Assembly (NCBI RefSeq): GCF_028737195.1
Contig: NZ_JAQZAJ010000002.1
Coordinates: 558,001 to 622,000, forward strand
Direction: 5' to 3'
DNA from: Pseudovibrio exalbescens
Lineage (GTDB): Bacteria; Pseudomonadota; Alphaproteobacteria; Rhizobiales; Stappiaceae
DNA length: 64,000 nt
In this document: positions 37,998-45,955 of the stretch, one piece after another
How the letters are laid out: every line of letters starts with the position of its first letter
Numbering within the stretch: position 1 is the stretch's first letter
The notes under the pieces: model-generated
Told to the model about the DNA's origin: nothing
The model's database searches: none
The model's input: only the letters and a program-made list of their open reading frames with translations
Position numbers and translations under genes: made by a program

Positions 37998-38318
37998 TCA
38001 GGCAGCCTGGTTGATGTGGGCTTCAATCTTGTCCATCACCGCAGCAGCGCGTTTTACTGCATCGCTTACACCGATGCGGACAATCAGCTTACCTTCAAAG
38101 CGCTCTTGACCTTTGATGTCGATGTCCTTGGTGAGGATGACAACATCTGCTGCTGATACGTCTTCAGCGGTCAGCTCGTTTTCGGTGCCAATGGAGCCCT
38201 GGGTTTCAACTTTACACCCCCAGCCCTTTGCCTTTGCAGCTTGTTCGATTGCTTCAGCGGCCATGTAGGTGTGGGCTACGCCAGATGGGCATGCAGTTAC
38301 TGCTACAACGTTGGTCAT
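37998..38318 (-). CDS. frwB: PTS fructose-type EIIB protein (FrwB-like)
   Basis: This 106-residue IIB has the phospho-cysteine at residue 10 in VTACPSGVAHTYMAAE, followed by VETQGSIGTENELT. It transfers phosphate from the IIA domain (likely that of PtsA) to the sugar entering through the IIC gene 52 bp upstream. It resembles the second IIB (32760-33095) strongly, so the two are paralogues. Order IIC-IIB-GRE-activase matches frwC-frwB-pflD-pflC of E. coli. Confidence 0.9.
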   Translation of the reverse strand: MTNVVAVTACPSGVAHTYMAAEAIEQAAKAKGWGCKVETQGSIGTENELTAEDVSAADVVILTKDIDIKGQERFEGKLIVRIGVSDAVKRAAAVMDKIEAHINQAA

Positions 38319-38370
38319 GATTTTCGCCTTTTGTTTTTAAATGTCGTGTTTGGGTCTGTGCGCTGTTAAA

Positions 38371-39444
38371 TCAGCCGAAGGAGATGTCGAGTTCGCTATC
38401 GTCCTCGGCTTCCTTTTTCGACGGTGCTTCCTTGCGCATTGCCTTGAGGGTGTTCACCATCAGGGCGGTGACGACAGCGCCAACAGCCAGGGCAACAATG
38501 AAGCCGAAGCGACCATCAACAACAGGGAGCACGATGAGGCCGCCCCAGGCTGCGAAACACTCAACGCCCAGCAGAGCTGCGGTTACAGCACCGCATGCAG
38601 TACCAATCATGATGGATGGCAGAACGCGGAGTGGGTCCGCTGCGGCGAAAGGAATTGCGCCTTCGGTGATGCCCACGGTGCCCATCAGGAAGGAGGCGCG
38701 GCCAGCTTCCTGCTCAGTAGGTTCATAAAGCTTCTTGTTGATGAACGTGGCAAGGCCCATGCCAATAGAAGGAACGGCCACAGACACAGCGCTGATACCA
38801 GCAACGTTGTAGATGCCTTCACCCACGCACATGATCACGAAGGCATAGGCCACCTTGTTGACCGGTCCGCCCATGTCGAAAGCGATCATCAGGCCCATCA
38901 CGATTGCAAGAACCACGATGCTGGAATCCTGCATGCCGCGGAGGAATTCGGTCAAGGATGCCGTGGCCATGCCGATGGGCTCACCGATACCCCACACCAT
39001 GACACCAGCCGTGATGAAAGTGCCCACGATTGGGATGACGAAGATCGGCATGATGGAGCGCGCAAACGCTGGCACTTTGATCTTCTTGAGATAGTGCACA
39101 ATGATACCAGCGAGCAGACCGGCGAAGATCGCGCCGAAGAAGCCGGTGTTGTACATGTTCGCGCCAATGAAGGCAGCGATTGCGGCCGGAGCAAGGGCCG
39201 AGCGGTCGGCAATTGAATAGCCGATGTAAGCCGCCAAGATTGGCACCATCAGCTGAAAGCCGGCAACACCAATAAAGAACAGGTCATGAAGCCATGTCCC
39301 TTCAGCAGGAACAGCACCTTCACCGTACAGCATGACAGATGCTGCAAGCAAAATGCCGCCTGCTACCACGAATGGAATCATGTATGACACACCTGTCATC
39401 AGGTGCTGCCTTGTATTTTTCAGGATCAAGATAAGATCATTCAT
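38371..39444 (-). CDS. frwC: PTS fructose-type EIIC permease (FrwC-like)
   Basis: This 357-residue integral membrane permease of the PTS Fru family has roughly nine to ten hydrophobic helices (HLMTGVSYMIPFVVAGGILL; FIGVAGFQLMVPILAAYIGYSIADR). It shows the conserved MGTVGITEGAIPFA segment with the Glu-Gly-Ala-Ile-Pro-Phe substrate-site motif. No IIA or IIB is fused, unlike FruA. ATG 39444 has GGGGAGGA just upstream. It is first in the reverse-strand operon, and the divergent spacer before it holds a 34-bp operator copy. Substrate is inferred as a 1,5-anhydrohexitol. Confidence 0.9.
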   Translation of the reverse strand: MNDLILILKNTRQHLMTGVSYMIPFVVAGGILLAASVMLYGEGAVPAEGTWLHDLFFIGVAGFQLMVPILAAYIGYSIADRSALAPAAIAAFIGANMYNTGFFGAIFAGLLAGIIVHYLKKIKVPAFARSIMPIFVIPIVGTFITAGVMVWGIGEPIGMATASLTEFLRGMQDSSIVVLAIVMGLMIAFDMGGPVNKVAYAFVIMCVGEGIYNVAGISAVSVAVPSIGMGLATFINKKLYEPTEQEAGRASFLMGTVGITEGAIPFAAADPLRVLPSIMIGTACGAVTAALLGVECFAAWGGLIVLPVVDGRFGFIVALAVGAVVTALMVNTLKAMRKEAPSKKEAEDDSELDISFG

Positions 39445-39561
39445 CTGATAATCCTCCCCAGAGAATAAGAACGAATAACGATCGGATGCTTCCAATGGGC
39501 CCGACCTCGATGAGGCCTTTGGAAATCGTCGTCAGTATGAGAAATTTTGTGCTATCCAAGT

Positions 39562-39595
39562 AGAGGACAAAAATACTATTTACTGGATAAATGTT
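39562..39595 (-). promoter_or_regulatory. 34-bp tandem operator copy A, upstream of the IIC-GRE operon
   Basis: On the reverse strand it reads AAC-A-TTTATCCAGTAAA, then TTTTTGTCC. Compared with copy B at 39783-39816, 26 of 34 positions are identical, with the two TTT(A/G)TCC half-sites at the same 20-bp spacing. It lies 118-151 bp before the IIC start. Direct half-sites one to two helical turns apart are typical of AraC-family binding. Confidence 0.78.
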
Positions 39596-39782
39596 AGATA
39601 TATGCCGCGGAGAAATATACGAAAAAGACCTTATGTGAAAATGTATATATTACATTTGTCGTTTTAAGTATCTGATAAATAACTATAAATAATATGGATA
39701 TTGTTGATGTGCGATTTTGCCCTCGGGAACATATCTGATATATGTAGTATTTCTGATGAAGGTGAATGAGGTGTGGTATTCT

Positions 39783-39816
39783 AACGTTTGTCCAGTAAAA
39801 CGAAGTTTTGTCCAAT
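39783..39816 (+). promoter_or_regulatory. 34-bp tandem operator copy B, upstream of ptsA
   Basis: It reads AACGTTTGTCCAGTAAA followed by GTTTTGTCC, with TTTGTCCA at 39787-39794 and 39807-39814 (20-bp period). It is an inverted copy of the element before the IIC operon and ends 79 bp before the ptsA ATG. The likely binder is the AraC protein encoded at 31880. Confidence 0.8.
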
Positions 39817-39895
39817 GGAGCTGCGCGCTGTTCCTCGCTACAGTTCGTTCAACAGCTTGACCCAGAGCTACCCTATTGATTCTGAGGGACACAAA

Positions 39896-42403
39896 ATGAA
39901 AACCTTCACCTTTACTTGCGAGTTGCCAAATGGCGTTCATGCCCGCCCGGCAAACCACGTAGAGACGCTGTGCAACAACTTCACCTCTGAAATAAAGTGG
40001 ACCAACGAACGCACCGGTATCACTGGCAACGCCAAGAGTGTCCTCTCCTTGATTGGTACCGACACCCTTTACAAAGACAGCTGCACCATCTCCATCGAGG
40101 GCGCTGACGAGGGCGAGGCCTATGAAAAGGTCAAGCAATTCATTGATACCGAGTTCGAGCATTGCGACGCGCCTCTGGAGACCGGCGGCGAAGACGCGGG
40201 CGAGTTCCTGCCGTTGCCGCGCAACTTTTCCAACTTGCAGGCAGAACATGTTCGGGGGCGCGCTGTAAGTGGCGGTTTCGGACAAGGCCTGCTGGTTCGC
40301 GTAGGTGCGGTCAACTTCGACAGCCTGACCGATTTGCCCGCAGCCAAGTCAGCCAAGGAGGAGGAAGCCCAGCTTCAAGTTGGTTTTGAAACGCTCGCGC
40401 GCACCTTCAAAGTTCAGTTGGCAAGTGCGGCGGCAACCGAGGCCGATGTGGTCAAGGCCCACCTGGCTATTGTACGGGATGTGGAGTTCAAGGCCACTCT
40501 TGACGGAAATCTGGCGGATGGCGCAAGCGCAGCTGAGGCAGTCATTGCAACGGCAAAGCACTACAGCGCGCAGCTTCAAAACTCCGCCAGCGCTTACATG
40601 CGCGAGCGTGAGTTGGATATTCGCGATGTATGCTTCCAGTTGCTTCAGGCAATCTATGGCGAAGAAAAGTTCTCCAATCAGCTGACGCTCAAAGGGCCAA
40701 CGGTTTGTGTGGCGGACGATCTGACCCCAAGCCAATTCCTTGAGCTGGACAAAAGCCTGCTGAAGGGGCTGATCCTGACCCGCGGCGGCAGCACGTCACA
40801 CACCGTCATTTTGGCGCGCTCTTTTGCGATCCCAACTCTGGTTGGCGTCGATGAAGCCAAGCTCGGCGACAAACTCGGCGCGCAGGTTCTTGTCGATGGT
40901 GATCTCGGCCTGGTCGTAACCGACATCACTGAGCCGGTAGCGCGCTATTACGAGCAGGAGCAGCGTGTTCAAGACGCCGTAAAAGACCGTCAGGCCGCGT
41001 TCAGAGATCAGAAGGGTATGACGGCAGATGGCAAGCCGGTGGAATTGGCGGCAAACATCGCCCACTCCATCGAAGCCTTCCCGGCTTTCAAAAACGGCGC
41101 GGAAGCCATCGGTCTGTTCCGAACCGAGATGCTGTATATGGACCGCACGTCCGCCCCGGATGAAGATGAGCTCTACAACATCTACTGTCAGGCTATTGAA
41201 GCGGCAGAAGGCAAGTCCATCATCATTCGAACCATCGACATCGGTGGCGATAAGCCTGTCGACTATCTGAAGATCCCTGCGGAAAACAACCCGTTCCTCG
41301 GTTACCGTGCCGTTCGTATCTACGAAGAGTTCAGCGACTTGTTTAAGGAACAGCTGCGCTCGATCCTCCGCGCTTCTGCTCATGGTTCCTTGAAGATCAT
41401 GATCCCGATGATCTCTTCCTTGGAAGAAATCCTTTGGGTCAAGGACGTTCTGGCAGAAATTCGTCAGGATCTTCGCAAAGAACACATTCCGTTCGACGAG
41501 AAAATTCCGTTGGGCATCATGGTCGAAGTCCCATCCGTGGCCTTCATCATCGATCAGTGCTGCGAAGAAGTGGATTTTTTCAGCATCGGTAGCAACGACC
41601 TCACTCAGTACCTGATGGCCGTTGACCGGGATAATGCAAAGGTGACCAAGCACTACAACAGCTTGAACCCTGCGTTCTTGCGTACCCTTGATCACATCGT
41701 CAGTTCCGTCCACCGCCACGGCAAGTGGGTTGGCCTCTGCGGTGAACTTGGTGCGAAAGGCTCTGTTCTGCCTCTGCTCATCGGCATGGGTCTTGATGAA
41801 ATCAGCATGAGTGCTCCCAGCATTCCGGCAACCAAAGAGCGTGTCTCCAAGCTCGACAGTCGCGAATGTCGCATCCTGCTCAACAAGGCCATGGAATGCC
41901 GGACCTCCCTGGAGGTGGAACATCTTCTTGCCCAGTTCCGCATGGAACAGTCTGATGCGCCTCTCGTCTCCCAAGAGTGCATCACGCTGGATGTCGACCT
42001 GCGCTCCAAGGAAGAGGTTATCAAGACGCTATCTGATAACCTCTTCCTCGCTGGACGCTGCCGATACCGCGACAAGCTGGCAGATGATTTGTGGGCGCGC
42101 GAAGATGTGTTCTCAACTGGCCTTGGCTTCGGTTTCGCGATCCCGCATACCAAGTCTGAACATATCGAACAGTCAGCGATCAGCGTTTCCCGTCTGGCAC
42201 AGCCAATCCAGTGGGGTGATGAGGAAGCTCAGTTCATCATCATGTTGACGCTGAACAAGCATGCCGCCGGTGACCAGCACATGAAGATCTTCTCAAAGCT
42301 GGCCCGCCGGATCATGCAGGAAGAGTTCCGCAAAAAGCTCATGAACGCGGGATCTGTCGCCGACGTGGAAGCAACCTTGAAGAAAGAATTGGAACTTTCC
42401 TGA
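39896..42403 (+). CDS. ptsA: Fused PTS protein HPr-EI-IIA (PtsA/FrwA-like)
   Basis: This is a complete soluble phosphorelay in one 835-residue chain, near the 833 of E. coli PtsA. HPr covers residues 1-90 with His15 in NGVHARPANH. EI covers about 115-670 with the phospho-histidine in TRGGSTSHTVILARSF and the PEP-domain segments AIGLFRTEMLYMDR and FFSIGSNDLTQYLMAVDR. A C-terminal fructose-type IIA (about 695-833) has the His in GFAIPHTKSEHI. The ATG at 39896 has a GAGGG site and places HPr correctly. It lets the sugar be phosphorylated without the general PTS. It is divergent from IIC and followed by a strong terminator. Confidence 0.95.
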   Translation: MKTFTFTCELPNGVHARPANHVETLCNNFTSEIKWTNERTGITGNAKSVLSLIGTDTLYKDSCTISIEGADEGEAYEKVKQFIDTEFEHCDAPLETGGEDAGEFLPLPRNFSNLQAEHVRGRAVSGGFGQGLLVRVGAVNFDSLTDLPAAKSAKEEEAQLQVGFETLARTFKVQLASAAATEADVVKAHLAIVRDVEFKATLDGNLADGASAAEAVIATAKHYSAQLQNSASAYMRERELDIRDVCFQLLQAIYGEEKFSNQLTLKGPTVCVADDLTPSQFLELDKSLLKGLILTRGGSTSHTVILARSFAIPTLVGVDEAKLGDKLGAQVLVDGDLGLVVTDITEPVARYYEQEQRVQDAVKDRQAAFRDQKGMTADGKPVELAANIAHSIEAFPAFKNGAEAIGLFRTEMLYMDRTSAPDEDELYNIYCQAIEAAEGKSIIIRTIDIGGDKPVDYLKIPAENNPFLGYRAVRIYEEFSDLFKEQLRSILRASAHGSLKIMIPMISSLEEILWVKDVLAEIRQDLRKEHIPFDEKIPLGIMVEVPSVAFIIDQCCEEVDFFSIGSNDLTQYLMAVDRDNAKVTKHYNSLNPAFLRTLDHIVSSVHRHGKWVGLCGELGAKGSVLPLLIGMGLDEISMSAPSIPATKERVSKLDSRECRILLNKAMECRTSLEVEHLLAQFRMEQSDAPLVSQECITLDVDLRSKEEVIKTLSDNLFLAGRCRYRDKLADDLWAREDVFSTGLGFGFAIPHTKSEHIEQSAISVSRLAQPIQWGDEEAQFIIMLTLNKHAAGDQHMKIFSKLARRIMQEEFRKKLMNAGSVADVEATLKKELELS

Positions 42404-42456
42404 CCGCGACACTCTGATGGTGACCCTGCACCTCCCACAGGGCACCATTCCTCCCT

Positions 42457-42497
42457 GGCAGCCCGGCTCCTCCGCGCCGGGTTGCCGCTTTTCTTTT
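42457..42497 (+). terminator. Terminator after ptsA
   Basis: GGCAGCCCGGC (42457-42467) pairs with GCCGGGTTGCC (42476-42486) with one G-T pair, followed by GCTTTTCTTTTT. A second weaker ATGGTG/CACCAT hairpin lies just before it (42417-42447). Confidence 0.87.
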
Positions 42498-42517
42498 TGG
42501 GAGCAGCAGGGAACGCT

Positions 42518-43549
42518 ATGACCGCGATAAAGACAGCACTAGTGGGCTTTGGTATTTCCGGGCAGTCATTTCAGGCACCGATTATCGAGGCTCTGAAAGA
42601 GTTTGAACTGACAAGCGTCGTCTCCAGCAACCCGGCAAAGGTAAAGGGCCAGTTGCCGGATGCGGCTGTCTACGCTTCCCTTGAGGAGCTGCTTGAAAAG
42701 GGTGATGAGGAGCTGGTGGTTATCGCAACCCCGAATGAACTCCATGGCCCGTTTGCAGAAAAGGCCTTGCGCGCAGGCAAGCATGTGGTGGTGGAAAAGC
42801 CGTTCACCATTGAAAGTGCCGAGGGCGAACGCATTGCGGCTCTGGCGCAGGAGTTTGGCCAGAAGCTTAGCATCTATCACAGCCGCCGTTTTGATGGAGA
42901 CTACCTCACCATCAAGAGGTTGATGAATGAGGGCCAGCTGGGCACCGTTCATACCTTGTTTTCAAGCTACAACCGGTTTCGCCCAGAGGTGAAGGTACGT
43001 TGGCGCGAGCAGGACATACCAGGCGCTGGAATTCTTTATGATCTTGGATCTCATTTGATCGATCAGGCTGTATCCCTCTTTGGCGTGCCGCAAGCGGTTA
43101 CGGCCAAGCTGCGCCAGCAGCGTCCGGGTGCTCAGGCCGTTGATCACTTTCACATCTGCCTTGCTTATGAGGGCTGTGATGTAATCGTCCACGGCAATAA
43201 CCTCAGCACCGCCGAGGGCCCGCGCTTTCAGGTGTTTGGCACCAAAGGGGCCTTCATCAAATACGGCATGGACACGCAAGAAGACTTGTTGCGGGAGCTT
43301 AAAGGTCCGGGGTCGGACGGGTGGGGCGAAGACCCGCAAGCTCGGTGGGGAGAGTTCACTGATTCTGAAGGCAAAACAGTATCCGTGCCAACGGAGCGTG
43401 GCGGCTATGAACAGTTCTATCTGGAAATGGCTGCGGCAATTCGCAGCGATGCCCCGGTGCCTGTGGAGCCAAGACAAGCCATAGCCACCATCAAGATCAT
43501 CGAGGCTGCCTACGAAAGCAGCGCCGCAAACAGAACCGTATTTCTGTAG
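42518..43549 (+). CDS. Gfo/Idh/MocA family oxidoreductase (YdgJ/IolU-like)
   Basis: This 343-residue NAD(P)-dependent sugar/polyol dehydrogenase has an N-terminal Rossmann fold (TALVGFGISGQSF), the catalytic KHVVVEKPFTIES segment with Glu-Lys-Pro, and GILYDLGSHLIDQA in the C-terminal domain (Asp and His of the active site). Relatives include scyllo-inositol dehydrogenases, and the wider family contains 1,5-anhydrofructose reductase, which makes 1,5-anhydromannitol. A strong terminator lies between it and ptsA, so a link to the anhydrohexitol locus is only suggestive. It is 16 bp upstream of the UPF0303 gene. Confidence 0.87.
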   Translation: MTAIKTALVGFGISGQSFQAPIIEALKEFELTSVVSSNPAKVKGQLPDAAVYASLEELLEKGDEELVVIATPNELHGPFAEKALRAGKHVVVEKPFTIESAEGERIAALAQEFGQKLSIYHSRRFDGDYLTIKRLMNEGQLGTVHTLFSSYNRFRPEVKVRWREQDIPGAGILYDLGSHLIDQAVSLFGVPQAVTAKLRQQRPGAQAVDHFHICLAYEGCDVIVHGNNLSTAEGPRFQVFGTKGAFIKYGMDTQEDLLRELKGPGSDGWGEDPQARWGEFTDSEGKTVSVPTERGGYEQFYLEMAAAIRSDAPVPVEPRQAIATIKIIEAAYESSAANRTVFL

Positions 43550-43565
43550 TCTATCGAGGCGCGAC

Positions 43566-44048
43566 ATGTCAGAACTTCTGCACACCCTGCTTGAACAGGA
43601 AAGCCGACTTCAGTTCACCTGGTTTTCTCATGATCGGGCTTGGGATCTGGGCTGTGCCCTTAAAGCCGCTGCGGAAGAACGCGGGGCGAGTGTGGCAATC
43701 GATATCACGATGAACGGCTTGACCCTGTTCTCATTTGTCATGTCTGGTGCGCGTGGTGACAATCTTGAATGGGTGCGGCGCAAGAAGCACTCAGTGGACC
43801 GTTATCATCACAGCACCTGGTACCTTGGCAACTATTATAAGGCCAAGGGAAAGAGCATGTACGACGACTCTGGCGTCGATCCAAAAGATTTTGCATCCCA
43901 TGGTGGCAGTTTCCCTTTGATCATTCGTGATGTAGGGGTAGTTGGATCAATCACGGTTTCCGGTCTACCACAGGAACAAGATCACCAACTCATTGTAGAC
44001 GTGCTCTTTGAGTTCCTTGATGAGGATGAAAAGGCTCTGACCGACTAA
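43566..44048 (+). CDS. UPF0303/heme-degrading-domain (HbpS/GlcG-like) protein
   Basis: This 160-residue protein belongs to the Haem_degrading (DUF336) superfamily, UPF0303 branch. Segments are LTLFSFVMSGARGDNLEWVRRK, HHSTWYLGNYYKAKGKS, and FPLIIRDVGVVGSITVSGLPQEQDHQLIVDVL. Despite the family name, heme binding has been shown only for some members, and this branch is uncharacterised. Close spacing to the Gfo/Idh gene suggests co-transcription, a pairing seen in sugar-catabolic clusters. Confidence 0.83.
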   Translation: MSELLHTLLEQESRLQFTWFSHDRAWDLGCALKAAAEERGASVAIDITMNGLTLFSFVMSGARGDNLEWVRRKKHSVDRYHHSTWYLGNYYKAKGKSMYDDSGVDPKDFASHGGSFPLIIRDVGVVGSITVSGLPQEQDHQLIVDVLFEFLDEDEKALTD

Positions 44049-44066
44049 GAGGGCCTTTCATAGCCA

Positions 44067-44102
44067 GCGCTCCCTCGTTCGTTCGCCTGTACGAGGGGGC
44101 GC
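44067..44102. terminator. Hairpin between convergent UPF0303 and GNAT genes
   Basis: GCGCTCCCTCG (44067-44077) pairs with CGAGGGGGCGC (44092-44102) with one G-T pair. No strong T-run is present on either side, so termination is plausible rather than certain. Confidence 0.45.
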
Positions 44103-44114
44103 AAAGCTCTCCAT

Positions 44115-44813
44115 TTACCTAGCAAGTCGCAAAGGATTGATCTGGCGGCCATCGGCGTCAAAGTTCTCCTCCCGAAGCCATATCTCCAATCCGGCTTTTA
44201 TGTGCGGCCATTCTCCATCCAGTATAGAGAACCAGGCCGTGTCGCGATTGCATCCCTTCACCACCCTGTCTTGCCGGAAAATGCCCTCGAATGTGAAGCC
44301 AAGGCGTTCTGCAGCGGCGCGAGACTTCTCGTTGAGGGCGTGGCACTTCCATTCATATCGCCGGTACTTCAGATCTTCAAAAACGTGCCGCATCATCAGG
44401 TACATGGCTTCCGTCGCCAGTGCCGTTCGCTGGAGTTGGCTGGAAAAGTGCAGGTTCCCAACCTCAATGGAGCCGTGGGCTGGATCTATGCGCAGATAAC
44501 TTGCAACGCCCACGGCTGCCCCGCTACGGCGATCAAGGATGGCATAAAACAGCGCGTTTTGATCCCGGGTTGCTGCTGCGAGCCAGCGATCAAACGCCTC
44601 CCGTCCGTCAAAGGGGCCGATGGCAAGGTACGTCCAGTTGGCCTCGCTGCCTTTTGCGCAAAGCGCGGCCAAAAGATCGTCACCGTGCAGGGCGGGGTCC
44701 AAGCGGTTAAGGGTGACACGGGGCCCTTCAAGTGTACTGGCCTCTGGCTTTTGGGTGCCTTTCCAGTCAGGCAAGTGCGCGCCAATGGGTTGGCCATGTT
44801 CGTTCAGCTGCAT
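44115..44813 (-). CDS. GNAT acetyltransferase, RimJ/RimL-like
   Basis: This 232-residue protein has a GNAT core at residues 30-190: VGVASYLRIDPAHGSIEVGNLHFSSQLQRTALATEAMYLMMRHVFE, followed by ALNEKSRAAAERLGFTFEGIFRQD. The longer N-terminus (GAHLPDWKGTQKPEA) is typical of the YjgM/ydaF-like branch. Substrate is unknown. It stands alone, convergent with UPF0303 and upstream of the defective LysR gene. Confidence 0.86.
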   Translation of the reverse strand: MQLNEHGQPIGAHLPDWKGTQKPEASTLEGPRVTLNRLDPALHGDDLLAALCAKGSEANWTYLAIGPFDGREAFDRWLAAATRDQNALFYAILDRRSGAAVGVASYLRIDPAHGSIEVGNLHFSSQLQRTALATEAMYLMMRHVFEDLKYRRYEWKCHALNEKSRAAAERLGFTFEGIFRQDRVVKGCNRDTAWFSILDGEWPHIKAGLEIWLREENFDADGRQINPLRLAR

Positions 44814-44914
44814 TCTGCTATCCTGCTGAGTAAGGTTGATGCTGGCAGCCTAGCGAAAATGTGGATCTCTAAAATATCCAATTCAACATAAATTATAGTA
44901 CCAGTTGGCCTGTC

Positions 44915-45804
44915 TCAGAGGTGAGCCTTGAGGAAATCCAGAACAGCCCGCGTCTTGGCGGGCAGGTAGGCGCGGCTAGGATAGAGTGCGTAGGCCGCTG
45001 TATCGAACTCCGTCGCCGTTACTTCATGGTCTTCAAAAAGACGCACCAGACTTCCGGATTTCAAATCGCCGTCGACCAACCAGTCAGCGAGCAGAGCTGG
45101 CCCCAACCCATGTCGCGCTGCTTCACGTACGGCCAGAGGGCTTGAAATGAGCAGCTTCCATCGACGGAAATTTCCCTCAAATTGCCATCCTTACCTCTAA
45201 AGCGCCAAACATGCGGTACGCGTGGCAACGCATATCTCAAGCAATTGGCCTCCTTGAGATCCTCTGGGGTCGCAAGGGGAGGGCTGGTTTTCAGGAAATC
45301 TGGAGAAACACAAATATAATAACGGGTTGTACGCAGTCTGGTGCTGATCAGCTCCCCCTCTGGGGCAGGCGTAAGACGGATTGCAAGGTCAATTCCGTTC
45401 TCTACCAAGTCCAGATTGCTGTCGGATAATTGCAGTTCAACGATCAGGTTGGGCAGTTGCGCCTGCAGCTTGTGTAGCAACGGCACAATACATTCGCTCC
45501 CAAACGCAATGCTCGCTGTAAGACGCAATGTTCCCGTCGGATTTTGTCGGAATGCCGCCGCCTCCTCGTGGGCCAGCTCCATTTCATCCAGCAAGGGCCC
45601 GATGCGTTCCAGGTAGCGCGCCCCTTCTTCCGTGAGTGTCAGGCGACGGGTGGAACGTTGAAACAAGCGCAAAGCAAGCTGTTCCTCGATACCCGCCACA
45701 CTGCGAGAGATGGAGGAGGGGTCTACATTCTTCAGTCGAGCAACGCGCGCAAAACTGCCATGTGTTGCGACAAGCGCAGCGATCTTCAAAGCATCAAGGT
45801 CCAT
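44915..45804 (-). pseudogene. LysR family regulator interrupted by a frameshift
   Basis: The N-terminal 220 residues, read from ATG 45804, are a normal LysR: HTH (ALVATHGSFARVARLKNVDPSSISRSVAGIEEQL pattern) and the start of the substrate domain up to EISVDG. The frame then moves to nonsense ending at 45061. The expected continuation (LLISSPLAVREAARHGLGPALLADW..., ending FLKAHL) lies in another frame down to 44915. The break is close to 45155 and fits loss of one base. Restoring it gives about 295 residues, normal length. It is divergent from an SDR gene. It may be a true mutation or a sequencing error. Confidence 0.82.
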
Positions 45805-45955
45805 TCGTGCAAACTACGCAGGAATGTAATGCATGACTAGAGGTTTTTAGCAGTCTGCGCATGAAATAAAACCTCGAAAGCGACGCACGGTTTGTCTAAG
45901 TACTACAACTAGGCCGTGTTGGCATTGTCTCGCAGGATGAACAACGGAGTGTGAA

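Larger units (their letters stand above)
39445..39895. other. AT-rich divergent regulatory region of the frw/ptsA locus
   Basis: This 451-bp spacer is markedly more AT-rich than its surroundings, mainly 39540-39790. Besides the two 34-bp operator copies it has an ACATAT-CTGAT-ATATGT palindrome at 39729-39745 and a repeated TATCTGATA (39669-39677 and 39732-39740, 63 bp apart). No coding frame is supported: the long frame starting at 39788 begins inside an operator. A TTGAT half-site near 39704 could belong to an FNR-like box, but the second half is poor. Confidence 0.7.

Noticed and set aside
39700-39720. Possible FNR box before ptsA (TTGAT half-site)
   Set aside because: The second half-site does not match ATCAA closely enough to call it, although anaerobic control would make sense.
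39788-39895. A 36-residue N-terminal extension of the HPr-EI-IIA protein
   Set aside because: It would begin within the 34-bp operator, and ATG 39896 gives His15 numbering and a proper ribosome site.
40796-41974. A 392-codon reverse frame inside ptsA
   Set aside because: It is antisense to the EI domain, whose catalytic motifs are intact.
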